Below are positions 20,068 through 30,082 of a stretch of DNA of 33,629 bases, one piece after another. A model generated the notes under the pieces. The model saw nothing but the letters and a program-made list of their open reading frames with translations. It was not told where the DNA came from and searched no databases. The position numbers and the translations under genes are program-made. The stretch covers positions 542,154 to 575,782 of the forward strand of contig NW_003157227.1 in assembly GCF_000003605.2 (NCBI RefSeq), in the 5' to 3' direction. The stretch's first letter is position 1, and each line of letters opens with the position of its first letter. The DNA is from Saccoglossus kowalevskii (lineage: Eukaryota; Hemichordata; Enteropneusta; Harrimaniidae).

Positions 20068-20795
20068 CTTGAATGGTGAACAAAATTTGGTAGGCAAAAA
20101 TTTGGTGAGCAAAATTCGGTGTGCAAAGTTTTTCAAGTTAGCAGAATTTTTGCTCACCAAATCAGTTAAGTAATCTTTGTCGTAAATAGTAAGAAAATTT
20201 TCCCGGAAAATGGAAAAGGACCCACACTTTGAACTGAATGAGGGTGGGAAGAAGTATCAGCCAGCATTTAACATATACTCTGGTGCACACTGCACTATGC
20301 ACATAGATTATTAGCTAGTGCAAGTAAACTCAAAATATAATGTGCACGCTGTGCATGTAGAAATTAACACAACATTTTCTCATTATATTCACTAAAGCCT
20401 AAATTAAGTTCAACCAACATTGTAAGACAACTAAAAAAAGCAAATTCTTTCGTGATCACATCAATAGAGAACCTGTAAATTTTGTTTAAACTTTAAAAGT
20501 GGTGCATTTCACAATAAGTTAGTGCAGGTAAATTTCAAATTCAACATGCACACTATGCATGCAGGGAAAAAATTCTATTTCAATCCCTGATATATATTTA
20601 AAAATTCAGTGAGTTCTTAAAATGTGGTATTGAATTACACATACCGCCATATTGAAAACAAGAAAGTGTTAACAACAAAAAGTTCTGGATACCTGTGTAC
20701 ATAAATTAATTCACTCTTGATTTCAAGAGAATGTTTTGCTCACCGTTCACAACAAGAATTTTTTATCTGATTTGCTCACCACTTATTCAACCTTG
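20068..20795. mobile_element. Putative inverted-repeat element with GGTGAGCAAA ends
   Basis: The left end carries GAATGGTGAACAAAATTTGG and then TTTGGTGAGCAAAATTC; the right end, reversed, carries TGAATAAGTGGTGAGCAAAT and then GTGAACGGTGAGCAAAACAT. The doubled motif in inverse order at both ends supports a non-autonomous element of about 730 bp. Inside are two direct repeats (20,311-20,360 and 20,518-20,564) of TTAGTGCARGTAAAYTYAAA-type sequence followed by a GCACNCTNTGCATG step. No transposase was seen. Confidence 0.5.
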
Positions 20796-21124
20796 TTTAT
20801 TATTTGTATGTTCTAAGAATGCCAGCATATATTATTACAAACTGTAATTGATATTAGCATATATTTTTTTGGGACTTTGTCCCAGTGAAAGGTCACATTC
20901 TATTCACAGTAGGGTGTACTGATACTAATTAATTCAACACCTGAATAGTCTAGTTGAAAGTATTTTAAAGGATATTATTTCAAGAGTTGTAATCTGTTTA
21001 ACTCAGTGCCTACAACACACTCTCCTACTTAAACTTCGTTGACAATCCATGATCACTGATTCTTTCATTTTTAGAACACCAAATTTAGTTTTTGTCAACA
21101 AAATTCAAGCTGCATAATTACTAT

Positions 21125-21992
21125 GATATCATTCTATATTTATTTCCTTATTTATTTAGCTCTGTATTGTGCGAAAACACCAGGATATCATTCTATATTT
21201 ATTTCCTTATTTATTTAGCTCTGTATTGTGCGAAAACACCAGGATATCATTCTATATTTATTTCCTTATTTATTTAGCTCTGTATTGTGCAAAAACACCA
21301 GGATATCATTGTATATTTATTTCCTGCTGGTTAAAGGATTCCTGGAGGGATTCTCACCAATCACTTCTCTCCCTAATCCATCCACACAAACATTTGCAAT
21401 CGGTGCAGCCATCATGTTCTCTCACTCAACAATATTGCCAGAGGACCTAAAGCTCTGTTTTGTGCAAAAACACCAGGATATCATCCTATATTTATTCCCT
21501 GCTGGTTAAAGGATTCCTGGAGGGATTCTCACCAATCACTTCTCTCCCTAATCCATCCACACAAACATTTGCAATCGGTGCAGCCATCATGTTCTCTCAC
21601 TCAACAATATTGCCAGAGGACCTAAAGCTCTGTTTTGTGCAAAAACACCAGGATATCATCCTATATTTATTCCCTGCTGGTTAAAGGATTCCTGGAGGGA
21701 TTCTCACCAATCACTTCTCTCCCTAATCCATCTAGACAAAAGTTTTTCAGTTAGTGCAGCCATCATGCTCTCTTTATACCTTAAAATATTGCCAGAGGAC
21801 CTAAAGCTCTGTTTTGTGCAACAACACCAGAATGTCATTCTCATATGTACAATTAATTTCCTTTGGGTCAAAGAATTCCTGGAGGGATTCTCACCATTCA
21901 CCTCTCTTTAATCCATCTAAACAAACGTTTTGCAATCATGCTCTCTTACTTTACAATATTGTCAGAGGATCCAAAGCTCTGTTTTGTGCACA
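21125..21992. repeat. Complex tandem array: 59-bp and 175-bp units
   Basis: Three 59-bp units start at GATATC 21,125, 21,184 and 21,243. Then 175-bp units start at CCTGCTGG 21,323, 21,498 and 21,673, and a fourth, diverged one begins near 21,860. The first two 175-bp units appear identical; the third and fourth differ at many positions. The 59-bp unit equals the 175-bp unit with about 116 interior bases removed: both share the AGCTCTGT-TTGTGCNAAAACACCAG and GATATCAT-CTATATTTATT joints. Several 60-93 codon frames follow the repeat and are not genes. Confidence 0.92.
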
Positions 21993-22135
21993 GTACCATA
22001 ATTACTCTATTAGAGGTGCATGTTAAAAAAAAGTGCATTTATTATATGCTTGATTATTAAAATATGAATGACCATAAGTTTTGACCATAAATATACCTCT
22101 GGAATTTATGTAAGCATGTTCACTACTACGCTACT
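21993..22135. mobile_element. Fragment of the TTTGCTCTATTAGA family beside the tandem array
   Basis: ATTACTCTATTAGAGGTGCA, then AAAAGTGCATTTATTATATG and TTGATTATTAAAAT match the left half of the element at 3,925 in order. The right end (AGCATGTTCACTACTACG) is only weakly like the expected inverse. Confidence 0.5.
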
Positions 22136-23257
22136 GTACACCTTTTCCCAAACAATTGCAGCAACCGTATACTCGTATACATGTACAATAAAATGACGGT
22201 CATATATATATTCTTTAAAGGTACCGGAAAAATAGAGCATATATTTTCTTAATTAACCATATCAAATTTATAATATTCCAGCATTTGTAGATTCAAATAT
22301 TATATAAAAATCCAATTATAATTGAGACATGTACATTGTACATCTATACTATCCTCTATTTAATATAGATAAGTCAAACTGGGGGCAGTCCATCTCAATC
22401 ACAGCTTCAATTAACTGGGCTCTGCCAGAGGGAAAACCTCAGAAGCATGCATATGACCTTTTATTGATTGTCACATGACATACACCTACCAACTCCATGT
22501 AAGGCAATACGCATACAGTGAATACTCGCACGTCAGCTGACTAAATTACATCACTATGCCGTCTATTGTCATAAACCTGGTACACATGTCATATGATAAA
22601 GGATTTCATTTAGTCACATCGCATGCATTGAACATACATATGTTAATATCACATCTGTCATGTACACTGCTGGGAAATTGCCAACGTGTACCGGTATGTA
22701 TAGATTTCCTTCCTTTGCTGTGTTTTTTCCGTTAAAATCTACCAAATATAAAAACAGTGGTAACTGATGCAGATTAATAGAAATCAATATTTTTTGCAGA
22801 TGTAATATTATACTGATTTCATCGTCAGAGTTGACAACTCTTTCTCGGGGTCAAGTATGAACAACCTTGTTAGCGTTTAGCATTTTAGCAACGTTTTGCT
22901 ACAAATAATTATATAAAAATTATTATTATTCTGTAAACTGTTAAATTTGATGATTTATTATAGGATGTGATGTTGAAAATTTTCTGTGATTCTCTGTCTA
23001 GAAGGCACCAGTGAAATATTCAATGTTAAAGAGTTTTTCAATATATCTCTGAAAATTTACAGTCTTTACACAGCCAATGCAAACAATAGAAATTGACCAT
23101 AAAAATTAATAATAAAAAATGGCTCAAAACATGCCCTTATTTGATTGTTAGGTGGATGTATAAAATGCAAGGCATGGAATGGATGCTTAAAAACCAAGCC
23201 TTAAATTTTACATTGCATGTTCTGGTGCTCTGAGTACATGTATTAAAATGTGATAAT
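22136..23257 (+). other. Intron 4, unannotated stretch
   Basis: AT-rich intron without a supported gene or complete repeat. Confidence 0.5.
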
Positions 23258-23640
23258 CCCCCCCCCCCCCCACTCAGGATCCATAGGGGGCCGCATGCGT
23301 GTTCCCATTTTCTCGGGAAAGAGGGTACTTTTTGACGATCTGTCTCGGGAACATTTTCCCGAGAAAATCGTAGAAAAGGGGGTATTTTTTGCTTGTTTTC
23401 CTGAGATTTTCAAAATAGGGGGTGTATTTCAAAACACTTCCCGAGATATACAAAAAAGGGGGGTTTAAAAGGAGTTCTAGACTGAAAAGTTCCCTAGATA
23501 GGGGGTGAAATTCATCGGAAAAGCCCGTGAAAGGGGGGTTAAATTTTCTTCTTTTCCCTAGATAGGGGGGGTCAAAAAAAATGAGGGAACAAGCATAGGC
23601 CCCCCCTAAATATAGGGAGTGGGGGGTGATAATTGAGAAC
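23258..23640. repeat. G-run / CGGGA low-complexity repeat block
   Basis: After a 14-base C-run (23,258-23,271) comes a purine-biased block in which TTTCTCGGGAAAGAGGGT-like modules recur every 45-60 bases (CTCGGGA, CCCGAGA, CCTGAGA, CCCGAGA, CCCTAGA, each followed by a T/A stretch and GGGGG). The minus strand has an uninterrupted 172-codon frame that continues to 23,792, but it follows the module pattern (PPF, LSRE, YPL) and matches no domain I know. It is best treated as a decayed repeat family. Confidence 0.55.
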
Positions 23641-24650
23641 AGAAAACAATGAATATAGAAAACATGTTGAAAAAAATTCCAGTTCACTACATTTACTATA
23701 ATGACAGAAAGAGCATAGATGTGGTCATGGTTGTGATTGAATTGAAATGAAAAATCAATAAAAGTACATCTGTGACATGATTGTGTTTCCATTTTTCATT
23801 GAAAACATGGGCAACAGATCCTGCCTATGTGCATCTGATCTAAGCTATGTATTTTGACTGATCCCAGCAGCGGGCTCCCCTGTTGTTTGCCAAATAAAGT
23901 ACCTTTACCAATTGTATATGTTGTGTTATAAATAATGATTTATTGAGGTTTTTAGACTTTATCTGGGTTTTTTCTTTATGTATGCATTTTACTAATAATG
24001 TAGAATGTGCACATGTCTTGAATTACCTGTATAACCCTAGATGTCATGTTAAATCCACAGTATACATAAATATTGTAATGTATACTACCTAGCAGTTTTT
24101 TCAAGGTACTATTGTGCTACTTATTCCTCCTTCACATCCTCATTGATATGTACCTCATTCCTTTATAATCACTTTTACAGTACGTGCAGCTGTAATGCAG
24201 ACACCTGTAAATTGATTCAACCTTATACGCTACATGTAGATTAGTGTGTTATCTGATAAACCATCGAAATAGCCAAACTTGCAATGACATACTAGTGCAT
24301 CCATTTGCCATTATTATACAATTCATCTACATACAAATTTATAGTACTGTGATTAGACTAACACCTGCTTCCTAGAAAACTACTGTCTAATGCTTTATAT
24401 GTGAAGCTTATGACTACTAAAAACTAATTTTACTTTTAATCTTTAACTCATTCTGCCTGTTTTTCTGAAGTGAGTTTATTCATTATCAAATTCAACAGGA
24501 ACTGCATGCATCATTTAGTACATCAAAGAATGTGCGTGTGTTATATCCAAATGAGTTTTTTGAAAATTAAATCCGCTGATTTATTCTAGTCACAAGGGAA
24601 TGACGGAGGAAAAGCTATTAGCTTTTATGTGTTTAGACCCATAGTTCATT
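23641..24650 (+). other. Intron 4, unannotated stretch
   Basis: AT-rich. The patch at about 23,805-23,915 (CAGCAGCGGGCTCCCCTG, then CCAAATAAAGTACC) may be the tail of an old interspersed repeat. No gene is supported. Confidence 0.45.
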
Positions 24651-24864
24651 TAGTGTAAAATACTTTATTTTAGCTGGAATTAATTTTCGCTGAAAAGAGT
24701 TTTTGGGTATTTTGTATGGAATTTATTTTCGCTGATTGCTGACAAGTTAAATTTAAAATATAGAAAAAAAAGGTATATTTGCTGGATTTTATTTTCACTT
24801 AATCATTCCATTAGCGAAAAATAGCGAAAATTAATTCCAAGCGAAAATAAAGTATTTTACAGTA
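24651..24864. mobile_element. Palindromic CTGTAAAATAC-family element, complete copy
   Basis: Left end TAGTGTAAAATACTTTATTT, right end the inverse of TACTGTAAAATACTTTATTT. The interior carries TAGCTGGAATTAATTTTCGC, TTTTGGGTATTTTGTATGGA and TCCAAGCGAAAATAAAGTAT. 214 bp; good sequence retention. Confidence 0.88.
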
Positions 24865-25433
24865 TTGTACATCCATGGCGCAACATTTTCGGAGGCCACG
24901 AAAACCAATGCTCCACCTGACTGAGAAGATGCTTCTCCTAGTAACTGAGGTATCCTGTGTGACTGTTTTAATTAATGCCCCTGCCCCTTTGCACCATTCA
25001 AAATATTTAGATATTTTAGGAATTTAAAACCTAAATTTGAGTGACTTGAGGGCTGTATTCATCTACTAATTATCTTGTAACATTTTGTATTCCACCAATA
25101 TCATTATAAATTATTACCAAGCCAAACATCCAATTTCACTTCATCACTTCCTGTTAATTATAAAATCCAACACACTCCATACTGTCGTGTGTCATTGTCA
25201 AAAAGTAAGCTGCCTGGTGTCATCTAAATGGTTTAAAAAAATTGGAATGCATTGTCAAATTATAATGATAACATTTATAATACCAAATTAACTAATATTA
25301 TTATTTGTTTGCTGATTATTAGTTTGTTGCTTCACTATTTTATCTTCACTTTTCTATTCTCATTCAAAATAAATTGGTTTGCTGTTTATTTACCCAGAAA
25401 ATTAATATGTATTAATAACAACAGCAAAAACAG
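24865..25433 (+). other. Intron 4, unannotated stretch
   Basis: AT-rich intron; a short CpG-containing piece at 24,875-24,910 is not explained. Confidence 0.5.
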
Positions 25434-25560
25434 GTGTTATTTATTTATTTATTTATTTGTTTGTTTGTTTGTTTGTTTGTTTATTTGCTTGTTTATTTAT
25501 TTATTTTCTTGTTTTTTTATTTATTTATTTGCTTGTTTTCTTGTTTATTTGTTTTTCTAT
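25434..25560. repeat. (TTTA)n/(TTTG)n microsatellite
   Basis: A long interrupted run of TTTA and TTTG tetranucleotides. It produces hydrophobic FVCLF/YLF chance frames. It lies just upstream of the exon 5 acceptor and extends the pyrimidine tract. Confidence 0.92.
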
Positions 25561-25596
25561 TATACTTTCTTTTGTCATCTGTTTACTATTTACTAG

Positions 25597-25722
25597 CCCA
25601 TGTTGTGAAAGCTGCACTAGGCGCAACTAATCAATTAACCAATCAGAAGGGAGATGCTTTAAGTAATGAGGATGACAATGATGAGGAGAATGCTAAAGAT
25701 GGTGTTCCTTATCACCATAAAT
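25597..25722 (+). CDS. Exon 5: acidic cassette exon 1 (PYHHK)
   Basis: A phase 1-1 exon of 126 nt, preceded by TTTACTATTTACTAG and followed by GTAAGT. Joined to exon 4 it reads A-HVVKAALGATNQLTNQKG, then DALSNEDDNDEENAKDG and VPYHHK (residues 231-272). It has an Ala/Asn/Gln-rich start, a strongly acidic middle and the terminal PYHHK motif shared with the next three exons. Length divisible by three and equal phases make it a frame-neutral cassette. No known domain. Confidence 0.85.
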
Positions 25723-26695
25723 GTAAGTGCATGCTATAATGCTTGCAACCTGCTATTAATATAATATCCTTTAACATTGCTTTTGTTTGTATTTATTTTT
25801 TATTTTGGCATAGTTTTGTTTTGCCTTGGACGACACTGCAAATATTATTATTTCCATGTTTGGGGCATTGTTGTATATTATCCCTTAAGGCAGCTATAGG
25901 TCTGTGATTCAAACATTCTCTAAAGTCACTAAGCATGCTACATTGTAATATAACAATATATACATCACCTGGAAGCCCGTCTGGTAGTGCATGATCCATA
26001 CCAGTAGGATTACCTGATAGGCAATTTTGCACTTTTTTGATCATTCAAACTATTGGAAACACATTTTTAACACTTTCAGTCACACAAATAACCTATGAAT
26101 ATGCTGTAGGCTAAGAGTGTACTGCAAAAGCCATGATGCCAATGCTGCAACATTCTGAATATCATTATTTTTTTAGTTCTGTTGATACGATTTGAACACT
26201 TGGTGGCGGTATACTAAAGATATGCGGTGACCTTTCCGTTCTGAATTGCCGTAGATGTTTATTATTATGCCCATGCATCACTTGGTAGACATGTGATTTC
26301 AGTATAGAATTTTGTGAATATCGTAATTTAGAAGACTAACAAATGATAAACCTACGACTAGTCGTCCCTTCAATACATTTATTAATAAAATATTGTATTA
26401 TGTAAGTGTAATGAAGTAATTAATTTTTTTTAAAGAATTATTTTTTAACTCACCTATTACTGATACATGTAGTACCCCTCATAAACAACACTTTCAGTCC
26501 CTAAATGCTAGTTCCACTAAACCAACAAGAATCTTCTTACAGTACTAACATGTATGTTCAAAACTGTAGTAATAATGTCAATATTTATTGCAGCACGTGC
26601 TTCTCATGTATAGGGTTGAATCATTTGCATATGTGGGGAAAGGATAGAGAATTTGCCAGCAGAAATGAGGAAAACAATTTCCTACACCAACCATG
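25723..26695 (+). other. Intron 5, first part
   Basis: AT-rich. A pyrimidine tract ending in TTTGGCATAG at about 25,813 looks like an acceptor but opens only a poor frame. An 83-codon minus frame at 26,044-25,793 has no recognisable motif. Confidence 0.5.
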
Positions 26696-26765
26696 TACTG
26701 TATTTACTCTATTAGAAGCACATCACCAATAGCATGTAAATCATAAATATGGAAAATATGGTATT
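26696..26765. mobile_element. Fragment of the TTTGCTCTATTAGA family
   Basis: TACTGTATTTACTCTATTAG, then AAGCACATCACCAATAGCAT matches the left end of the element at 3,925 (TACTGTATTTGCTCTATTAG, AGTTGCATCTCCAGTAGAAC). The right end is not found. Confidence 0.5.
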
Positions 26766-27074
26766 TCCGAAAAATACTTTTTGCCCATTCCTTTAAAATC
26801 CAGCATTTCAGAATGCCCTTCTGAGTGCGCTCTGGTGAATTCCTGTGTAAATATATAGATAACACAGAGTTCTGTCTCATCACTGAATGTCTGTCACCAT
26901 GTCTTCAGTAAATTACCATGAGAACTTGCATGCCAAGCCTGACCTGTATGTAAGGCCAGCCCAAAGCCCTCCAGAAATATTCACTGGTTCATTATTCATA
27001 GATTTTTCCAAGGTTCACAATAATTTAGTCTATCCTCGTATATCTTTAAGTAACACATTGGTGTTTTCTGACAG

Positions 27075-27149
27075 GTAATGTTAATACCAGTGATTATCAA
27101 TATACTGATAAAATGGATGACATCAATATAACTCCTTACCATCATCAGT
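27075..27149 (+). CDS. Exon 6: acidic cassette exon 2 (PYHHQ)
   Basis: A 75-nt phase 1-1 exon with acceptor GTGTTTTCTGACAG and donor GTAAGT. It reads C-NVNTSDYQYTDKMDDINI, then TPYHHQ (residues 273-297; the cysteine codon spans the junction). Acid-rich with tyrosines, and ending in the same P-aromatic-H-H-K/Q motif as exons 5 and 8. Very likely a duplicate of the neighbouring cassette. Frame-neutral if skipped. Confidence 0.83.
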
Positions 27150-28056
27150 GTAAGTGGTACATCATGGGATTGTTTATAATAATGCATGCACTTCAACAAT
27201 GAATGTTTTTGTTTTGTGTTATAGTCCTATAATTGTCTTGTGATGAGATGTTATCAGTATTACAACTTATACTTGACCTCTCGGAGGTTGTACATCCTGG
27301 TATAAATTGACTGTCATTGAGAATATGTTTTCAAATTAATCCAAAAGTAAAATAAAAAACAGTTAAACTTTGCCAGAATTATGTATAATATTGTAAATTA
27401 TTGCGATAGAATAACAATACTCACAGAAAGATTCAGGATGTGTGACTTTCGGAGGTGATGCATAAAGCCTATTATGTATGTGCAAAAAAATGAATTTGAA
27501 AATTCTAAGAAAAAAAAAAAACTTAATCACACCACATACCCAATGTAAACAATGGTCTGTATCAACGGCTTATTTCAACTTATGTTGAAATACTTGTTAT
27601 GCAAAATCAGACCCGCTGATCAAAAAAATAATTGAAAACCTTAACTTAGATTTATGTCATGTTGTAGTTATCTTGTTTGCTTCATGCCCCATCACAATGA
27701 TATAGTTTCTGACTACCATTGATATTAAATTTTGTAAAAGATATATATTTACTGTACACATATACCACACATGTAGTTATTTTAATTTTTTTTTACAGCT
27801 AAAATATGCAGCATAAAAAACATTTAGTATTCATTTTACTTGCTTAATTGTTATTTAATTATATAATGATGATCTTGCAAATATATTTATATTTTTCACC
27901 CAACTAAATGTATAAAAACATGTATTATTCAAACCAATGTATGCCCTCATGTGTTGAAAATAGACTATTAATGTATGTGTGTATTCTATGATGACTTAAA
28001 TACTGTGTTTCATTTTTTGTTCATCATGAGATCCTGCTTTATGCATTAAATTAAAC
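27150..28056 (+). other. Intron 6, first part
   Basis: AT-rich; no supported feature beyond ordinary intron. A TTTTGTGTTATAG acceptor-like site at about 27,225 leads into an early stop. Confidence 0.5.
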
Positions 28057-28790
28057 ATAAAAACAGGAGAAAAACAGGTCATGTCATTGTAATGACATCA
28101 AAACATCATATTTGATGATGATCAATTTGGATGAAGGGAAGGTATCTCACCACAACATTCCCGTCTCACTGATCAGCATTCCCCTCTCACTGATCAGTAT
28201 TCCCCTCTCACTGATCAACATTCCCCTCCTACTGATCTACATTCCCCTCCTACTGATCAACATTCCCCTCTCACTGATCAACATTCCCCTCCCACTGATC
28301 AACATTCTCCTCTCACTGATCAACATTTCCCTTCTCACTGATCAACATTCCCTTCTCACTGATCAACATTCCCCTCTCACTGATCAACATTCCCCTCTCA
28401 CTGATCAGCATTCCCCTCTCACTGATCAACATTTCCTTGTAACTGATCAACATTTCCTTCTCACTGATCAACATACCCCTCTCACTGATCAACATTCCCC
28501 TCTCACTGATCAACATTCCCCTGTCACTGATCAGCATTCCCCTCTCACTGATCAACATTCCCCTCTCACTGATCAACATTTCCTTCTCACTGATCAACAT
28601 TTCCTTCTCACTGATCAACATTCCCCTCTCACTGATCAACATTCCCCTCTCACTGATCAACATTCCCCTCTCACTGATCAACATTTTGATATTGAGATGT
28701 AAAAACGGGAACTCAAAATCAGGTGTGGCAGACAGTCAGTGATTTTCATGCAAGATGCAAGATCTCACAATGAATGGGAAATCACCTATT
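28057..28790 (+). mobile_element. Decayed relic of the CpG-rich 369-bp element, expanded by a minisatellite
   Basis: Left of the 21-bp array, AAAAACAGGAGAAAAACAGG, TCATGTCATTGTAATGACAT and CAAAACATC followed by TTTGATGATGATCAATTTGG follow the order of copy 1 (AAAAACAGGACAAACAAAGG, TCATAGCGTCGTAGTCGCGT, CAAACATCGCG and TTTGATGATAGACAATTTCA). Right of the array, ACTCAAAATCAGG, GTGGCAGACAGTC and TTCATGCAAGATGCAAGATC, then TCACAATGAATGGGAAATCA and CCTATT match the right end of copy 1. Most CpG positions of the intact copies are TG or CA here, as expected from methylation decay. The array sits where the intact copies have AATATTCCTCTGTCGAAGAT. Confidence 0.78.
28154..28679. repeat. 21-bp minisatellite, about 25 units
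   Basis: Units of AACATTCCCCTCTCACTGAT plus C repeat about 25 times; one unit near 28,323 is 22 bases, which shifts the reading frame. The unit matches an internal segment of the 369-bp element (AATATTCCTCTGTCGAAGAT plus C) at 15 of 21 positions by eye. The long frames across it (plus 28,112-28,702 with TDQHSPL repeats; minus with LISERGM repeats) are products of the period being a multiple of three, not genes. It lies in intron 6. Confidence 0.93.
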
Positions 28791-29108
28791 TGAATGTTTT
28801 TCTGTAGTACACATTGAATAGCTGCTGGTATATGTTATTTTTGCAAATTTGATTTATTGCATGAATTATTGGTACTTTGATTTTGTTTAAATTTCATAAA
28901 GTGCACTGTATGAATTAGCCTTGCTGAATTAACTACATTATTGATTTAGTGAAAATGCAGCACTGCAAAGTTTGCGAAACTATCATACCTTGCTAAAAAG
29001 GCATGTGTCTCACTGAAGAGACAGTGCTGTAACCCCCTTCCGCACATATATAACATACTCATGTGTGACAGAACATCCAACTTGATTGCAATTCACCATC
29101 CTCTATAG

Positions 29109-29174
29109 GTATTGCTGCTGATGCTGTGATTGATGACGGCAGTGATGATAGTGATCTTCCATTCCATCTGAAGT
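29109..29174 (+). CDS. Exon 7: acidic cassette exon 3 (PFHLK)
   Basis: A 66-nt phase 1-1 exon with acceptor ATCCTCTATAG and donor GTAAGT. It reads C-IAADAVIDDGSDDSDL, then PFHLK (residues 298-319). It has an Asp/Ser-rich centre and the shared terminal motif with a leucine in place of the second histidine. Frame-neutral. The DDGSDDSD run could be a CK2-type site. Support is from phase, splice sites and motif similarity to its neighbours. Confidence 0.83.
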
Positions 29175-29533
29175 GTAAGTTACAAGACGCAATAGTCTAA
29201 TTCGCCTGAACCCTATGCTTTCACTAACAAACCCTGTTTTCTTACTTTAATCATCACTTTTCTTTCAGTTGAATTCCAGAACAACTATGACTGCATTTAA
29301 TCTCTTCTAGTTTTTGATATCTACTTTTCTCTGACAGTTGCTTTCTTACCATGTCGCACCAGCTTTTGCTATGTATTCTGTACCTCTGCTGCACATACGT
29401 TGGCAAATCCCTAGTCTTTTATACAGTGGTTGTTAATTTCAATTTTTATTTATTTGAGACGGAAGTGTAGAAAGCTGTTCATATGTGAACGTGATGTTAT
29501 TGAAAAAGCGAAATATACATTGCAAGAGAAATA
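29175..29533 (+). other. Intron 7, first part, with an acceptor-like site
   Basis: A strong TTTTCTTTCAG at about 29,258-29,268 precedes TTGAATTCCAGAAC, which would continue the exon 7 frame as FEFQNNYDCI and then stop. It may be a real alternative terminal exon or chance. No polyadenylation signal was seen close by. Confidence 0.4.
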
Positions 29534-30082
29534 TTTGACCATTCATGGAAGCTTTGAGTGTGGTCTGGTACATTTGATCATTCAAGGGAGCTTTGAGTGT
29601 GGTCTGCTACATTTGATCATTCATGGGAGTTTTGAGTGTGGTCTGGTACATTTGATAATTCAAGGGAAGCTTTGAGTGTGGTCTGGTACATCTGACCATT
29701 CAAGGGAGCTTTGAGTGTGGTCTGGTACATTTGATAATTCAAGGGAAGCTTTGAGTGTGGTCTGGTACATTTGATCATTCTTGGAAGCTTTGAGTGTGGT
29801 CTGGTACATTTGATAATTCAAGGGAAGCTTTGAGTGTGGTCTGGTACATTTGATAATTCAAGGGAAGCTTTGAGTGTGGTCTGATACATTTGATCATTCT
29901 TGGAAGCTTTGAGTGTGGTCTGGTACATTTGATCATTCTTGGAAGCGTTGAGTGTGGTCTGGTACATTTGATCATTCATGGGAGTTTTGAGTTTGGTCTG
30001 GAATATTTGATCATTCATGGGAGTTTTGAGTTTGGTCTGGAATATTTGATTTTTCATGGGAGCTTTGCTTGTGTCTGGTACA
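29534..30082. repeat. 39-40 bp minisatellite, 14 units
   Basis: The unit TTTGATCATTCATGGGAGCT plus TTGAGTGTGGTCTGGTACA repeats 14 times with point differences; units with CAAGGGAAGC are one base longer. Higher-order order is visible: the AATTCAAGGGAAGC and ATTCTTGGAAGC variants alternate in the middle, and the GTTTGGTCTGGAATA variant is confined to the last units. Open frames on both strands are by-products. Lies in intron 7. Confidence 0.93.

Noticed and set aside
21092-21684. Four frames of 61-93 codons with KHQDIILYLFP repeats
   Set aside because: They arise from the 59/175-bp tandem units and have no domain or splice support.
23805-23915. Possible 3' tail of a LINE or SINE (GGGCTCCCCTG then CCAAATAAAGTACC)
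   Set aside because: Only a short GC-rich patch with an AATAAA-like string; no body, promoter boxes or target duplication could be seen.
25252-25739. 114- and 101-codon frames rich in YLFVCLF
   Set aside because: Produced by the TTTA/TTTG microsatellite; the real coding part here is only exon 5 (25,597-25,722) in a frame set by the upstream exon.
26887-27078. 63-codon frame running into exon 6
   Set aside because: It ends at the exon 6 acceptor in a different frame and contains no recognisable motif.
28112-28702. 196-codon plus-strand frame with TDQHSPL repeats and the 123-codon minus frame with LISERGM repeats
   Set aside because: Both are consequences of a 21-bp tandem repeat free of stops; a 22-base unit shifts the frame in the middle, and the array sits in an intron inside a transposon relic.
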